Origin: Callorhinus ursinus
Lineage: Eukaryota; Chordata; Mammalia; Carnivora; Otariidae
DNA: 64,000 bases
Direction of reading: 5' to 3'
Assembly: GCF_003265705.1 (NCBI RefSeq)
Contig: NW_020312902.1
Coordinates: 13,192,669-13,256,668 of the forward strand
Part shown: one piece after another, positions 35,869 through 48,077 of the stretch
Numbering within the stretch: the stretch's first letter is position 1
Layout of the letters: each line of letters opens with the position of its first letter
The notes under the pieces: model-generated
Databases searched by the model: none
What the model was told of the DNA's origin: nothing
Seen by the model: only the letters and a program-made list of their open reading frames with translations
Program-made: the position numbers and the translations under genes

Positions 35869-38458
35869 GATTGCAGCCTGTTAAGTGCTGTGGCCCGGGA
35901 CCCTCTTACTAACAACATGGGGATGGATGAACCGCCAGTCTGCTCCCAGCCCAGGGACCTCAGCTACCAGGGAGCGAGCCTATCAAGCAGCATTCTAATC
36001 TGCATTGAAACATGGGGGTTTCCAGAGTCCCCCAGGGCCAGGGACCCCACACAGAAGCTTCTGCCTTTGGCCCATCAGCCAGCATCCCTGCTCAAAAACA
36101 TCCCATTAAACCAGGCTTAAGCACATCTCAGGGCTCCTGGGAAATATGTTCAAATGACAAAGCTGTTCTCCTTTTTGGCAAAGGTCTTTTCTCAAGCGAT
36201 ACAGAGTATATTTTCAATCATTCCCATATCACAATGAAGAGACAAACCCTGTTAGCGTGTGTTTGCTGAGAAAGAAAAAACCAAACCAAAACAAACGTAA
36301 AATGCCGCCGTTTGGTTCACCCAGGGACTAGCTGGGCTTTGAGCCTCCATGAATCTTCGCACTAGCTAGTGAAGTGTACTTCGATCTTTTTAACTTCATG
36401 ATGTATATTCATCTCAGTGGCTTTAAGATAAGGAAAAGACTTTGGTGAAAAATGAAACTTCTGATGAATAACCTGGAGGACATTGAATAATATACAAATA
36501 TTTCTTACCCCTCAGTCAGAGAGATTCCAAATCCTGCTGGGCTTCCATCCCTGCCACTGCCATCCTTGTAGAGGGAAAACAATTGGGGAGGAGGAAAGAG
36601 AAGAAATCTAGGCACTTGGGGTGGGGGGCGATGGAGACCAGGGAAAAGAAGGGGAGGAGAAACTCAGCATGTAGTAGTTGAAAGATCCTGAAAGATGCAG
36701 GAAAATTGGCACATTGTGGATAATAACCATAATAACAAAGTTAATGATAGGCTCTCAGAAGGACCTCCTTGGTCTCAGATTTGTTAAAAAGAAAAGGAGC
36801 CATTCAGCTGGCAAGCATGGCTGAGTTTAGCAATGCAACATTCATCCCCAGCAGCCCAGTCTGGGGCTGGCTATTTGTCTCTCGCATCCTCCCAGCCCCC
36901 TTTCCCCCCTACAAAATTATTGGTATCGAGCCTCTTCTCTGAGACTTGACAAAAGAACAGGTGTAAACATTTATGGGATGGAGGGGGTGGTTTAGGGGTT
37001 GTCTTTTCTAAATTGTTTCCTACAGAAGGGAGGAGAGGCAGCCCTGGCTTTGTCAGATGGGTTAGAGCAGGACACATCTGGCCCAGGGGGGCAAGAAGCA
37101 TGCTTTGGTGGGTCCAAACCTTCCCCTGCTTCTGTCCTGGTAAGGAGTCTCTTTGCTCTGCCACACAGGTGTCCCAGGGAAGCGCAGAGGAAGGTTGGGG
37201 GTGGAGGAAATGCTCCTTTATGATGAACCTGTGATGCTCTAGATGTTTTCTATTTCACTTCCTTCATAAGAACAGAAGAGAAAATGAGGCTTAGGGAGGT
37301 TAGAGACTCACCCAAGACCACACAGCTAATAAATGAAGAAGCTAGCATTGAACCTGGATCCATAGCTCTTCAAAGGCAAGATCCTTGGGACAACATCGTG
37401 AGCCTGCCCCCCACCGGTGGAGGCGGTGCCCTAGAGGAGTCTGGGATAGGATGGGAGCCCTTAATTCTGAGAGCTGCGTGGAAGAGACTCCATTCAAAAG
37501 AAGGACGTTTGTATGATACACCAATAAACACTCTTAAAAAGCATATGCTGTAAATGGAAAATCGTTTGGAGAACAGACTCTTTTCCAAAGCCGGGGGGGA
37601 GGGGGGGGCATGTGAAGCTGCTCGCCTTCCATTCCATGTCTTCCTCAGGTGATCTCACCCAGGCCCACGGCTTCCAGAATTCCAGTTCGGAGCCTCTAGC
37701 TAACCCCCTGTATCAGAGCATCAGGTGGGTGCTAGAGCTCAGGCAAGAAATTGGGTCCTAGGTTCCCTTCTGTTTAAAATGTTTTTCAGCAACAGGCAAT
37801 GCCTTCCCCAAGCTAAGTTCTTCATCCCACAGTTCATGCACAATCTCTTGCCATGTTTGATAACCACTCAGAACCTTAATTGGTGTTGTTTTGTTCCAAC
37901 ATTTGTTAACAACAGCAAATTATTTATGGATGGGACATTGCCAGTAAAATTGCTAGGCAGAGAAGTTTCTCTACTTTTGTGAAAGAAATAAAAGAATAGC
38001 AGAGAACAACATAAGAGCCATTTCCTTTGCCAAGAATCTTGAGTAATGATTTCCTGTATCTTTAATACTCATTGTGAAGGACCTAAGTAATTACAGTTTC
38101 TTTTTCCATTTATAAAGACCAATAAACCATTCTCGAGCAGATACTATGCTACCACAAGTCTCTTTTGAAGTTATTGTCCATCTTTGACCTATGAATGTTC
38201 CTATTTTAACTATGCTTAATAATTGGTATTGCAGAACAATCATTACATTTTTTAAAAAAGTTTAAGAGAACTTGAATAAAATACTCAGAAACCTACTACA
38301 TCTGGAAAACCATTATGTACATTTAATGTGACTTTTACTTTCTTCTTTATTTTTAAAACAATTATGAAATGAACATATGCTCATCAGAAAAATTTGGAAT
38401 AATATGGAAAACACAAACTGTTGTGTGCAGATTGGAAGGTCCACATTTTTGTAAATCC
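35869..38458. other. Intergenic, no gene recognised
   Basis: Contains a MIR-like piece at 37250-37370 ('gaaaatgaggcttagggaggttagagactcacccaagaccacacagct') and G/C homopolymer runs (37594-37608). The frames at 35839-36269 and 36871-37553 show no protein family. Confidence 0.5.
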
Positions 38459-38471
38459 AAATCTCTGATTT

Positions 38472-38680
38472 AAAAAAAAAATTAAACATTTATTTATTTT
38501 AGAGAGAGGGTGTGTGTGAGCTGGGGGAGGAGCAAAGGGAGAAGGGGAGAGAATCTCCAGCAGACGCCCCGCTGAGCACAAAGCCCAGTGCAGGGCTGGG
38601 TCCCAGGACCCCAAGATCATGACCTGAGCGGAAATCAAGAGTCAAGCGCTTAACCGACTGAGCCACCCAGACCCCCCCCC
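38472..38680 (-). mobile_element. CAN SINE, minus strand
   Basis: A-rich/T-rich start, 'tatttatttta gagagaggg', 'aagatcatgacctgagc', 'taaccgactgagccacccagacc' and a C10 run. Duplication aaatctctgattt (38459-38471) and aaatctctaattt (38681-38693). Confidence 0.93.
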
Positions 38681-39362
38681 AAATCTCTAATTTTTAAATT
38701 TGTTTTACAGTTGCCTTCCAAGTCTCTTTCCCACCATCCCTGCATTCCTAGTCACCCTTCAGTTCTGCCATTTCCTCCACGTTAAGAGTTCTATCAGTGT
38801 GCCAGGAGGACAGGGAAAGGAAGATTCTAGGTGGAAAAGAAAGGGTAAACCCCAACATTTGTAAATGTCATTTCTTTTGAGAATTCATCCTTCACTTTAC
38901 CACCACCTTTCCTCTGGGGGGGGGGGTGGTGATTATCCCACTCTACCTCTCTGTTACTTTTCTCTAAATGATCCAAGTACTCCCCGAAAGCGTGACAGAA
39001 AATCAAATAAATACTTACAAGACTGTTCCTTAAATTGTAAGTTCCACCAGAGTAGGATGTGGCCCATAAACTCTTACCTGAAATTCCAGCACCTACAGCA
39101 CCACACACTTTGTTCCTTGGTTTGTGCTCAATAAATGTTGAAAGAAGAGTGACTTTTAAAATGACCTGAAGGCTTATCCTCTGACCACCATCCATTCTGC
39201 CTTCATTCCCATCTTCTTATTTTCACGGGTGGCAGAGGAGGGAGGACTTGTTTGCTAGTGTAGGGAGTCCCCGTGGGAGAGTAAACCGAAATGCCTCGAA
39301 ACCTCACTTCAAAACCCAGAGCAATACTTAACAGTTTTATTTTCCCAGATAGTTTCCCTCAC

Positions 39363-39738
39363 CTTTCGTTTTCTAAGGCTGTCATAACAAGTACCCCAGG
39401 TGAGGTGGCTCACACAACAGAAATATATTTTAGCACAACTGTGGAGGCTAAAAGTCAGAGATCAGGGATCAGCTGTGTGGGTTTCTTCTGAGGCCCCTCT
39501 CCTTGCCTTATAGAAGGCTGCCTGCCCCCTGTGTCTTCACCTGGTCAGCTCTCTGTAAACTGTGTCCTAATTTCTTTTTCTTATAAGGATATCAATCGGA
39601 TTGGACTTGTATCTACCCAACAGCCTCATTTTAACTTACTTCTTTAAGGCCCTATTTACTAATACGGTCACATTCTGAGGTGCTAGAAGTTAGGGCTTCA
39701 ACATATGAATTTCAGGGTGACACACTTCAGTCCATGGA
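39363..39738 (-). mobile_element. MLT1-like (ERVL-MaLR) LTR, minus strand
   Basis: Ordered phrases 'ctaaggctgtcataacaagtaccccaggtgaggtggct', 'aacagaaatatattttagca', 'ggtttcttctgaggcc', 'cctaatttctttttcttataagga', 'cacattctgaggtgctagaagttagggcttcaacatatgaatttcaggg' are the complement of an MLT1 LTR. Confidence 0.9.
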
Positions 39739-40088
39739 TCATGCAGTGAGCACGTGACCTAAACTTTACCAATTGGGAAATTTATCTGGAACTTTGAATT
39801 TTCAGTAACATGAGGATAGAAGAGATAATTGGAGTTCACTCATTCCTGAGGTAACCTCTGGTAAGATACGATCTGCCAGGAACCCCTAGTAGGAAACTGT
39901 CTGTGTTTCTTGCTCCCCACCCCTCCAAAGCTATCCTAGCTCCTGCCTCTTTCCAAGTTGTGTTCTTCAAACTTGAGTTGATTCCATGGGCTTCTGATAA
40001 CCTTCCCATAAATTCTTTTTGCTTGAATTTGCGAGAAGCAGTGACCCCTCTGCAACCAAGAAACCTAATTGATATAATGTAATAAATA

Positions 40089-40297
40089 TATTTTTAAATT
40101 TTTTTAAATATTTATTTGAGAGAGTGTGTGTGTGTGCATGAGTGGGGGAAGGGGCAGAGGGACAGGAAGAGAGAATCCTAAGCAGACTTCCCACTTGAGC
40201 ACGGAGCCCAACACGGGGCTTGATCCGAAGACCCTGAGATCATGACCTGAGCTAAAACCAACAGTTGGCCACCTGACTGAGCTACTCAAGAGCCCCT
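40089..40297 (-). mobile_element. CAN SINE, minus strand, diverged
   Basis: 'taaatatttatttgagagagtgtgtg', 'gatccgaagaccctgagatcatgacctgagc', end 'gactgagctactcaagagcccc'. Several changes from consensus, so an older copy. Confidence 0.88.
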
Positions 40298-40751
40298 TAG
40301 ATAACTTTCTAAAAACCATCTAAGGCTTTGCTCACTGACCTCTGACTATGTAGGAGTTCACCACCCCAATGAGAGGCCCTCAAAAGACTACAAAGCGGAT
40401 AGGGGATCTCCATAAACAGTTTTTGGGCTCAGAGAATTGGGTTTCTAACCCTGGGTAAGGAATTAAAAAACAATTCAAGAGTGAATGGAATGTTGACACA
40501 TCTCTGACTTTATGCCCCCTCTGAATTTTAATTTAGGGTGACCATACATCCTGGTTTGCTAAGACAGTCCTGCATCATGTTTGGTTTCCCAGAGTAATTA
40601 TGACCAGTGCTCCATTCACCCCCAACTGTGTCCCAGTTTGTATAAAAAAATGATACCGTCACCTCATATTAAGTGTGTTTTGAGCATTAGCCTCAGTATC
40701 CAGAGCAGAATCTGTTGGAAAGCAAGTTCTCAATACAAATTTTAATTTATT

Positions 40752-40965
40752 TTTCTTTTTTAAGTTTTTATTTAAATTCTAGTTACTTCAACATATAGTG
40801 TCATATTGGTTTCAGGAGTAGAATTCAGTGATCCATCACTTACATATAATGCCCAGTGCTCATCACAAGTTCCCTCCTTAATGCCCATCCCCCATTTAGC
40901 CTATACCCCTGCCCACCTCCGCTCCAGCAACCATAAGAGACTATTAACTCTAGAGCTCAATAAAT
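40752..40965 (-). mobile_element. L1 3' end, minus strand
   Basis: 'tttttatttaaattctagtta', 'gtttcaggagtagaattcagtgatccatcacttacatataatgcccagtgctcatcac', 'ccatttagcctataccc' is the complement of a carnivore L1 3'UTR tail. Severely 5'-truncated. Confidence 0.88.
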
Positions 40966-42342
40966 GCTTTTTAAATGAGTGAATGAACAAAAGGGATCTT
41001 GCCCCATTATCATCTATAGATGCACATTTAATTATTTATCTTTCTTCTACCTGATGTCACTTACTGGGTCTGTATCATTAAGCCAAGAAGTTTTGGAAGG
41101 ACAGCATCTTGCTCTGAGGAGCTCTTTGAGACACGTTTGGAAGTCTGCCATGTTCCTGTTAGCACCCATGGTAGTGGTGGCTGCCTCTTTAAAAGGGATG
41201 CATTGCAAGGCAAGGTGTGAAGCCCACCTGTTGTTAGAAAGTCTGCCAAGATCTAAGCTCCATGGGGCTCAGAATTCTTTCTCCCCCTACCTTCCCTCCC
41301 TAGTGCCTGGATGAGGCTCCAACTCGATCAGTAGGCAACCAACATGCCACTAATTAGGAGGCACAAGGCATAGCAGAGGATGATTAGCTCATGATGAGCA
41401 CACACTGCCTAGAGTTGTCTTGTTACCATTATAAATAGATTAGAAATCTGGGGAGCATCTGTATTTTCCCCTCACAGAGGAGAATCTGAAATTGACAGGT
41501 TGAAATGAGAATGTGTCAAGTAAAGCTTTGTAATTGACAAAGATTAACTTTATTTCTCTAGACTCATCTCTCTCATCTTCCTCCCTCAGGCCCCTCCCAC
41601 AAAATATCCCACCTGCCAATGGAAGAAGCCCAGCAATTCTCTAATTGAACCATAAGATTTTGGAAGGTCAGTGCATGAAAACCATTCTGGCACTCTGAGG
41701 ACCAGGTGTGTGTTTATGGAGATAATTAAGTGCTTCCCGGGTGATTCTACCCAGAAACCAAGGAAGATAGATTAGTGACAAGAAAAACAATCCTGTTCTC
41801 TGTTGCTTCTTGTGTGGCTTCCTTTCTCTTTCCATCCACCATGTTTGGACATACTCTTAATTGCAGCCAGTTCCTGGAGTACTGACAGCAATAACCCTCT
41901 GCAAGGGAGAAAAAGCAACAAAAGACTGTGCATCATAAGAAGGGGCTTCTGGGAGAGCCTCTGGGGAGGAGAAGTAGGACCTTAGTGGGGATAAATCCTT
42001 AGAGCCTAGCAGGCTTCAGCTCATCGGACACTTTGGGCACAGATATTTCAGCTCAAGAAGTCTCTGTTCTTCTGGAAACAGACCGCATACTTTCTCAGGA
42101 GCAAATTACTGAAGGCCCCACTTTATCTGGTTCATTTCTAATAGCTTCAAACAGTGCTGTCCCCCAGATACTGAGCCGTAATGACAGATGGCATGTGTGC
42201 CTGTCATGATCTATTTTCCTGTCTTTGGTTGACATTTTGAAAAGAATCTGCATCTTGTGCTCCCTCTCTGAAAGCGCTCTCCTTGAGCTGTGACCAGAGT
42301 TGAAGGCAAGAAACACATCCTTGGTACTTCAGATATATAAAA

Positions 42343-42744
42343 TGTAGTGGCCAGACCCAAAAGGTACAGGAAAGGCTTTACTGGAGCTACGGCACCACCA
42401 CCACCCTTTATAATTAAAAAAAAAAAGCAACAACAAAGAAAGTCCTTAGATTAACCTCCCCAAGAATAGTTGAGGCCCCATTTATACACAGAAAATCCCC
42501 GCCCAAGTTCTTACTATGGTCCAATATGCTAATAAGGGGAAGAAAAAAATGCCTCATCCTGATTGGTTGGAAGGGCCTTGTCCTGATTGGTCGATATTGT
42601 ATCTGGGGCCACACCCTGATTCTGCTCCGCAGGAGAAACTTTTTGACAATAACAGCCAATAGAAAGTGTTCCAGGCGCATGTTTTTCACCTGGGGATTGC
42701 TCCCATGGTCCCTAACTGTATCACAAGGAAAATTAGATCAGTCA
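42343..42744 (-). mobile_element. Probable solo retroviral LTR with promoter-like U3
   Basis: On the minus strand the order is: inverted and direct CCAAT motifs (CCAAT at 42586-42590 and 42562-42566 as ATTGG on plus; one CCAAT on plus at 42656-42660), an octamer-like ATGCTAAT at about 42526 (plus), a GC box (CCCCGCCC at 42497-42504), TATAAA at 42481-42486, then a transcript-like part with AGTAAA as a possible poly(A) signal near 42380. Edges TG at 42343 and CA at 42744 give about 402 bp, typical of gammaretrovirus-type LTRs, but no clear target duplication was found. No viral genes flank it. An ordinary enhancer is the alternative. Confidence 0.45.
42481..42486 (-). promoter_or_regulatory. 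TATA box (TATAAA) of the putative LTR
   Basis: Gene strand reads TGTGTATAAATGGGG. A GC box lies about 15 bp upstream and two CCAAT boxes at about 80 and 105 bp upstream, the usual spacing for a strong polymerase II promoter. Confidence 0.45.
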
Positions 42745-45700
42745 TTTATATTAAAAAAAATAAAATAAAAGGAGCTGTGACCTTTGGGATTAAGGTGTAA
42801 ATAGCTGATTTTAACCAAAATTCTCTTCTTTTTGAGGGAGAGTTGAGGAGGACGGTATGTCTCCCTAGGTAATTGTGATTCTTTCCCTGAAATTACAGCC
42901 CTAGGTGAGAGTAGGTAGGAGACTGGTCAGATAATTTTTACAACTTGAGGCCAGGGAGGACAAAGAAAGGAGATCCAGCACAAAAGAACTTGGGCTTCTC
43001 AGGTTCAATTCATTATTTGTCAAGGCCTAGTTATTTTGTGTTTTTTTTTTTTACCCAAATATCTCATTTGATCTGGGTTCCAACCCTGTGAGGTAGATAG
43101 ATGTCATTATTGTCAATTTATAGATAGGAAATTGGACCCTGATTATGTCATTATACCCCTCTGGGCTTCAGACAATGAAAAAGTAATGGAGTTTTATTGA
43201 GACTTTTCATCTCTAAATAAATTGAACTCTAAGTGAGGCTCTCCTCCCATTTTTGTATACAACATCCCATTGATTCCTCTCTGAATGAACCTATATCTCA
43301 TCATGATATATGGCCTGAGAACACAGAAGCAAAGAGCATTTTAAAGGGCACTGTGGGGGCACTTGGGTGGCTCAATTGGTTAAGCTGCTGCCTTCGGCTC
43401 AGGTCATGATCCCAGGGTCCTGGGATCGAGCCCCACATCGGGCTCCCTGCTCAGCGGGGAGCCTGCTTCTCCCTCTCCCTCTGCCTGCCTCTCTGCCTAC
43501 TTGTTCTCTCTCTCTGTCAAATAAATAAATAAAATCTTTAAAAAAAAAAGGGCACTGTGCTACTGTAAAGTTAATGGCAATTAAACCAAGTTTAAGGGAC
43601 ATCAAGATGCAGTAGTACTCGGGAGGAAATTGTTGGGCTACATCTGGTCCCCTTCGGCAGTATCGTTGGAGGAGACAGAATTTGGCAGGATCTGGTGTGT
43701 GTGTCAGGATGAGGCATTCCCATTGCTTATGTTTGCTCTCTGGCCTTCTTCCCTATGAACGAGGCCAACTGCTTTAAAAGGCAAGCAGCATAAATTGGGA
43801 AGCTGGGGCCTGGCAGCTGTCTGTTGAGCAGCCTTCTTTCTGCAAAGTGAGGGAAGCAAGGGCATCAGGCCATGGGCTGCTAAACAAGTGGGTCAGCAGG
43901 GCAATGACATGTGGAGGGAGGGTGTGAGCCACTAGATGAGGAGCACATTTGGGAAGTTAGATTCTAAACCGTTACAGACGCTCGAAATACAGGAGCCATC
44001 CTGGCATAAGCATCAGGCTGTCCACTGACGTTCTGTAACGTGTCGTTCAGTTTTGCCTTTGTCAGGAGGGTATGTGGTGGAAAGAACACTGCCCTAATAT
44101 CAAGAAGATATGGGTTCCATCTTCAGCTCCACACTCATTTGCTGTCTAACCTTAGGGAAGTCACTTCACTCTCTGCCTCCCAGTTGACCCGGCTACGGAC
44201 TAAGAGAGGTCCCCTACGTATGCTCATCCTAGTCATCTATCAATTCTGGAATTGGCAATGTGCTCTTTGCACCTCTGTAAATCCAAAGTAGCCAGTGAGT
44301 CAGGCCATAAAGGGTTTGCCTTTTGCAAATAAGAAATCGTGGTCCAGAGTGACTGGCTGAAAGTCAGAGATCTCCTAATTCCTGGCTTAATATTCTTTCC
44401 AAGGCGCAATCCATCACCACCTTGACTCGCAGTGTGTTTTTGTTCCAGATAACTCAATCGGGTGGCTCTCTCAGAGCTGCAGCTGTTGCCCAGGAGGAAA
44501 CGAGCCAATTTGGAAGTGGTTCTCACTTCTGCAGATGAAGGTGCCTTGTATCATGGTAACAGGAGCCAGGGGAGGTGCCCTTTCCCCAGTAACTCTCCCT
44601 GAGCGATTTCAGTGGTGGATAGAGCAGTTATTCTCTAACTTTGACGGGAGAATCCTCAGAAGCTCTGCTTCAGGTGCTGATAGCTGGGCTCCACCCTGAG
44701 GACTTCTTCGGGCTTGCTTATCGGGTTTAGAATCTCCTGAGAGAAGACAATTCCAGTGAGAAACCCGACAGAGAAATACACTCTCTGCTATCTGCCTTTG
44801 CCTGTCTGCTAGGAGAAATCTGGCAGACCTGTGCTGGTGGGGGATGCACAGTCTCTATTCCTGGCATGGCTTAGCCCAAAGGAACCAGCTGACTAATGCT
44901 GTTTTACCACATATTTCACTTCCGTCCTTTTTAATCTGGTGGAGTGATTTTATCAACCCCAATGTAAACGAACATGGGAAGGGCTCAGATCCCATTGGAA
45001 AGCAAAAACTATTGCATTTGGAAAAATACTTTTGATGTGGGATCAGAATATCAGACAGATTACATTACTGGGGAGGCTCCTTATAAACCCCTTCAAGATG
45101 TGCAGGCACTTTATGTTACGAATCACTAGTTAGACCAAAACAAACAAAAAAAAATGTTTCTTTTAAAGGTAACATAAATGACTCAATATTTGAAGAAGTT
45201 AATTATATATTATAATTTTTAAAAGGTGAGTAGAATCCAAGAACAGTTACACCAAGAATAATACATAATTTTTAAATACATTCACAAATCAAAAGAAAAC
45301 CTTTGTTTCATCCTACATCTTAATCATTTGAGTTCAGAAAATATGATTCTGGAATGGTCAGCTAGCATCCAAAATATAGGAGTAAATTAATGACCAAAGT
45401 TCTCTGGTTTCTTGGGTTTCTGGGATCCACGGTAATTTATTACATAGTTTGAACACTAAAAAGATTAAAACATCTAACTTACAGCCCTTATTCTAAGTAC
45501 TTAGTTCACGTTCCCTTATTATCTAATGTGGAGAAGACCTACTCATTCTTCCAAATTCCTTACTCAGCAGTAGGCAAGAGAAGATCTTTTGCTGGTTTGA
45601 TGCATCAAACAGCATTAAAAAGGTTAACAATAATAAAAGTGAAAAAAATAATATACGTCTTCTTGGTTCCCTCTCCTCTTTTCATTTTCTCTGCTAAAGT

Positions 45701-45980
45701 CTTCAAGGCCCACGTTGCAGTTCTATCTACCACTCAGTGGGATCTGATGCCACTCAAAGATCTTGTGGTTGCCAAACTTTCCACTCAGAAGTTCCTGGCC
45801 ACAAATATTGGGGTGGGAAACTTGAATATGGGCCATCTAATGAAAGCTCCCCCCAGGACCACAGAAAATGAATAAGTAGAGTAGACTGAACTATCGTTAC
45901 TACTGTTCCCAACATATCATGCCCTCCCCTAGACCAGAATCCTGTTGTCATACTGTTGTCATGTAACTCTGTGGTACCTT
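42745..45980. other. Intergenic, no gene recognised
   Basis: Apart from the SINE at 43356-43546, holds a MIR-like piece at 44090-44210 ('ctgtctaaccttagggaagtcacttcactctctgcctc') and MER5-like wording at 44620-44760. ORFs at 45528-45951 overlap on opposite strands and look random. Confidence 0.5.
43356..43546 (+). mobile_element. CAN SINE
   Basis: Head 'ggggcacttgggtggctcaattggttaagc', body 'ggctcaggtcatgatcccaggg', tail AAATAAATAAATAAAATC. Perfect 13-bp duplication aaagggcactgtg at 43343-43355 and 43547-43559. Confidence 0.95.
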
Positions 45981-45984
45981 ACAC

Positions 45985-46400
45985 CAGAGGAGGTGGAGCC
46001 TATTTCCCTGTCCCACTGATGCTGGGTGTGGCCATGTGGTTTCCTTTAGTCAACAGAATGGAGACAATGGTAAACAGGATGACCATTTTGAGCCAAGGCC
46101 TTACAGGCAAAGAGTATTCTGCTGGCCTCACTTGGAATTCTGTAATCCACCATGAAAGACCATGCCCTGGGTGGCATCTGGTCCCAGAAGATGACAACTC
46201 ATGAAGCAAGCCTGGATCTCCAACTGAAGCCAGCATCCCAACTAGTTCAGGAGAGCCTGGTCAGTTCAATGGAGTTCAGGCAAACTGCAACCAACCTGGA
46301 GATTCATGAGTAAAACATATATATCTGGGTTATAAGCTATTTGTTCTGTTTTGGTTTTGGCCATGTAGCCTTATTGCAGCGATAGCCGACTGACAGCAAT
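45985..46400 (+). mobile_element. MLT1-like (ERVL-MaLR) LTR next to the SORCS3 3' end
   Basis: 'gtggtttcctttagtcaacagaatggagaca', 'gagccaaggccttacaggcaaagag', 'agattcatgagtaaaacatatat', 'ccttattgcagcgatagccgactgacagca' follow the layout of an older MLT1 LTR. It ends about 50 bp before the SORCS3 poly(A) site and lies tail-to-tail with the gene. Confidence 0.65.
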
Positions 46401-46467
46401 AGGTGAAGAAACCAGCCCAAAGAGAAAAATCTCAGCCAGGTATATAGCTTTGATGTACAAAAATACA

Positions 46468-46473
46468 TTTATT
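46468..46473 (-). terminator. SORCS3: Main poly(A) signal of SORCS3 (AATAAA)
   Basis: TTTATT on the plus strand reads AATAAA on the gene strand. It lies at the end of the repeat-free 3'UTR, just before an MLT1-like LTR begins. The cleavage point is inferred, not seen. Confidence 0.65.
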
Positions 46474-46550
46474 TTCAACAATTTCAAAACCACTGTCTTT
46501 TTTTTTTACAGTAGAAATATTCAAATGGGACAATAAAATCAAGAACAGTA

Positions 46551-46558
46551 TATGTACA
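46551..46558 (-). promoter_or_regulatory. Pumilio-type element UGUACAUA in 3'UTR
   Basis: The gene strand reads TGTACATA, a match to the PUM1/PUM2 consensus UGUANAUA, inside an AT-rich block about 80 nt before the poly(A) signal. Many neuronal mRNAs carry such sites, but binding here is inference. Confidence 0.35.
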
Positions 46559-48071
46559 TATACTGTATATATAGACATGACTCATGCATTTGTATTCCAG
46601 TATTTAGTACAAGTATTGCAATTGTCTGCCCCATTTAACCCTTGAAACAAAAAAGCAGGATCTCTAGAAGCACTCCTTTTCCTGATCTGCGCTGTAGCCA
46701 GTCAGCCTTCTCTAGGTCGCATTCTCTCAGGGTCTCACAGACAAGAAGGCAAACGAGAGCTCACAAAAATTAACAGGTACAAAATCTGGCCTTTCCTCCC
46801 ATATATATATACAGTGTATCATTTTGTAAAACAAGTGTACTCAGGCTGCACCTGAAAAGAAAAGAATGCTTACGTCATGGCTTAAAGTGACCCTATGGAA
46901 CAGAAGTGGTGTGTGTGAGTGGGTGGAGGGGCCAGGCGGCTGGGAACGAGAAAGCTGGCTTGGAAAGCCGCTCACCCAGAGGCAAGAACTATCTTAAGGA
47001 AACTGAAGGCAGACATTTGACTTTAAGGAAGTTGAGTACATCTGACAAGCAAATAGCACAGCTTTGCTAAAATCATCTTGGACTAATATCATGAAAGGCT
47101 AGCCCCCTCTTTGGCCTGCAAGGGCTTACACAGACTCGTGATGCCACAAACGCCCCATCCCTCCCAAGCGCTCTCACTCCTCCTGTGCCGAGGAAGGAAT
47201 CCAGCCAGAAAGCAGGAAAACGGTCCCTTTCGGATCCACAGCCGAGCTTCTTTAGAGAAAACCCATCATCTTCTCAGCCTGATAAACATCCTCCATGCTT
47301 TCCTTTTGGAGGGGAAGCCCTGTTGCCCCACCTGCGTCTCAGTTTGAAGTCTCTGGTGGGCTTTGTCTTGCAACTTCTTCCAGGTCACCGATGGCACAGA
47401 AAGCCCCCCATGTTCTAGGATGTCAGTCTACTCCTTCCTTAACAACTCGGCCCAAAGAAGCCCACCCTGCACCCCTTTATATACATAAGTAGAAACCAGC
47501 TATGGCATGGGACACAGAGATGCAAGAGTTAAGTGTGACAGACAACTGGAGAGCGTCCAGAACCCAACACATCTAGCAGGCCTGGGGGTTGGTCAGCTCT
47601 GAGGGTGAGTGCATAAGCCAACACACGCATCTTTCTTTTTTTCTGTTTTCTTTTTTACTAAACATTAAATTATTTCTTAGGAAATAAAAAGCTATTTACA
47701 TTGTAATTATATACAGTAAGCCATCTGTAGCCTCGCTATTGACATGCATGAGGCGAGGGCCTCTTTCTCATAAAGGTGTATGCACGCTTTCTGCACCTAC
47801 TTTCGCTCCCCACCAACCCATCTCCTGCAAATCTAACTGGGAAACGGTCTATGTCTTAGAGTGTGTGTGCTGGGGGTAGGGTGTGGGTGATGTTGGGGGG
47901 CCGGGAAGGGGGGCATGGGAGGTTAATGAGAAGCTAACCCAACTTAAAAAAAGGAAAAAAAAAAAAAGAAGAGACCACAAGGAAAAAGAGAGTCCTCACA
48001 TGGTCAGTGGCAGAAGAAAGCAAGAAGGCCAGCGGAAGATGCCTCCTTTGCCCTTAGCACAAATACAGCCA

Positions 48072-48077
48072 TTTATT
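48072..48077 (-). terminator. SORCS3: Possible proximal poly(A) signal (AATAAA)
   Basis: A second AATAAA on the gene strand about 190 nt after the stop codon. If used it would give a very short 3'UTR that lacks the rest of the regulatory sequence. The hexamer alone is weak evidence. Confidence 0.3.

Larger units (their letters stand above)
38694..42340. other. Intergenic with scattered repeats
   Basis: Includes the LTR at 39363-39738, the SINE at 40089-40297 and the L1 tail at 40752-40965. 41330-41800 and 42000-42330 have no nameable repeat and look like possible conserved elements. No gene supported. Confidence 0.5.

Noticed and set aside
45528..46236. Overlapping ORFs near the SORCS3 3' end
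   Set aside because: They run through an MLT1-like LTR and on both strands, with no splice context or conserved domain.
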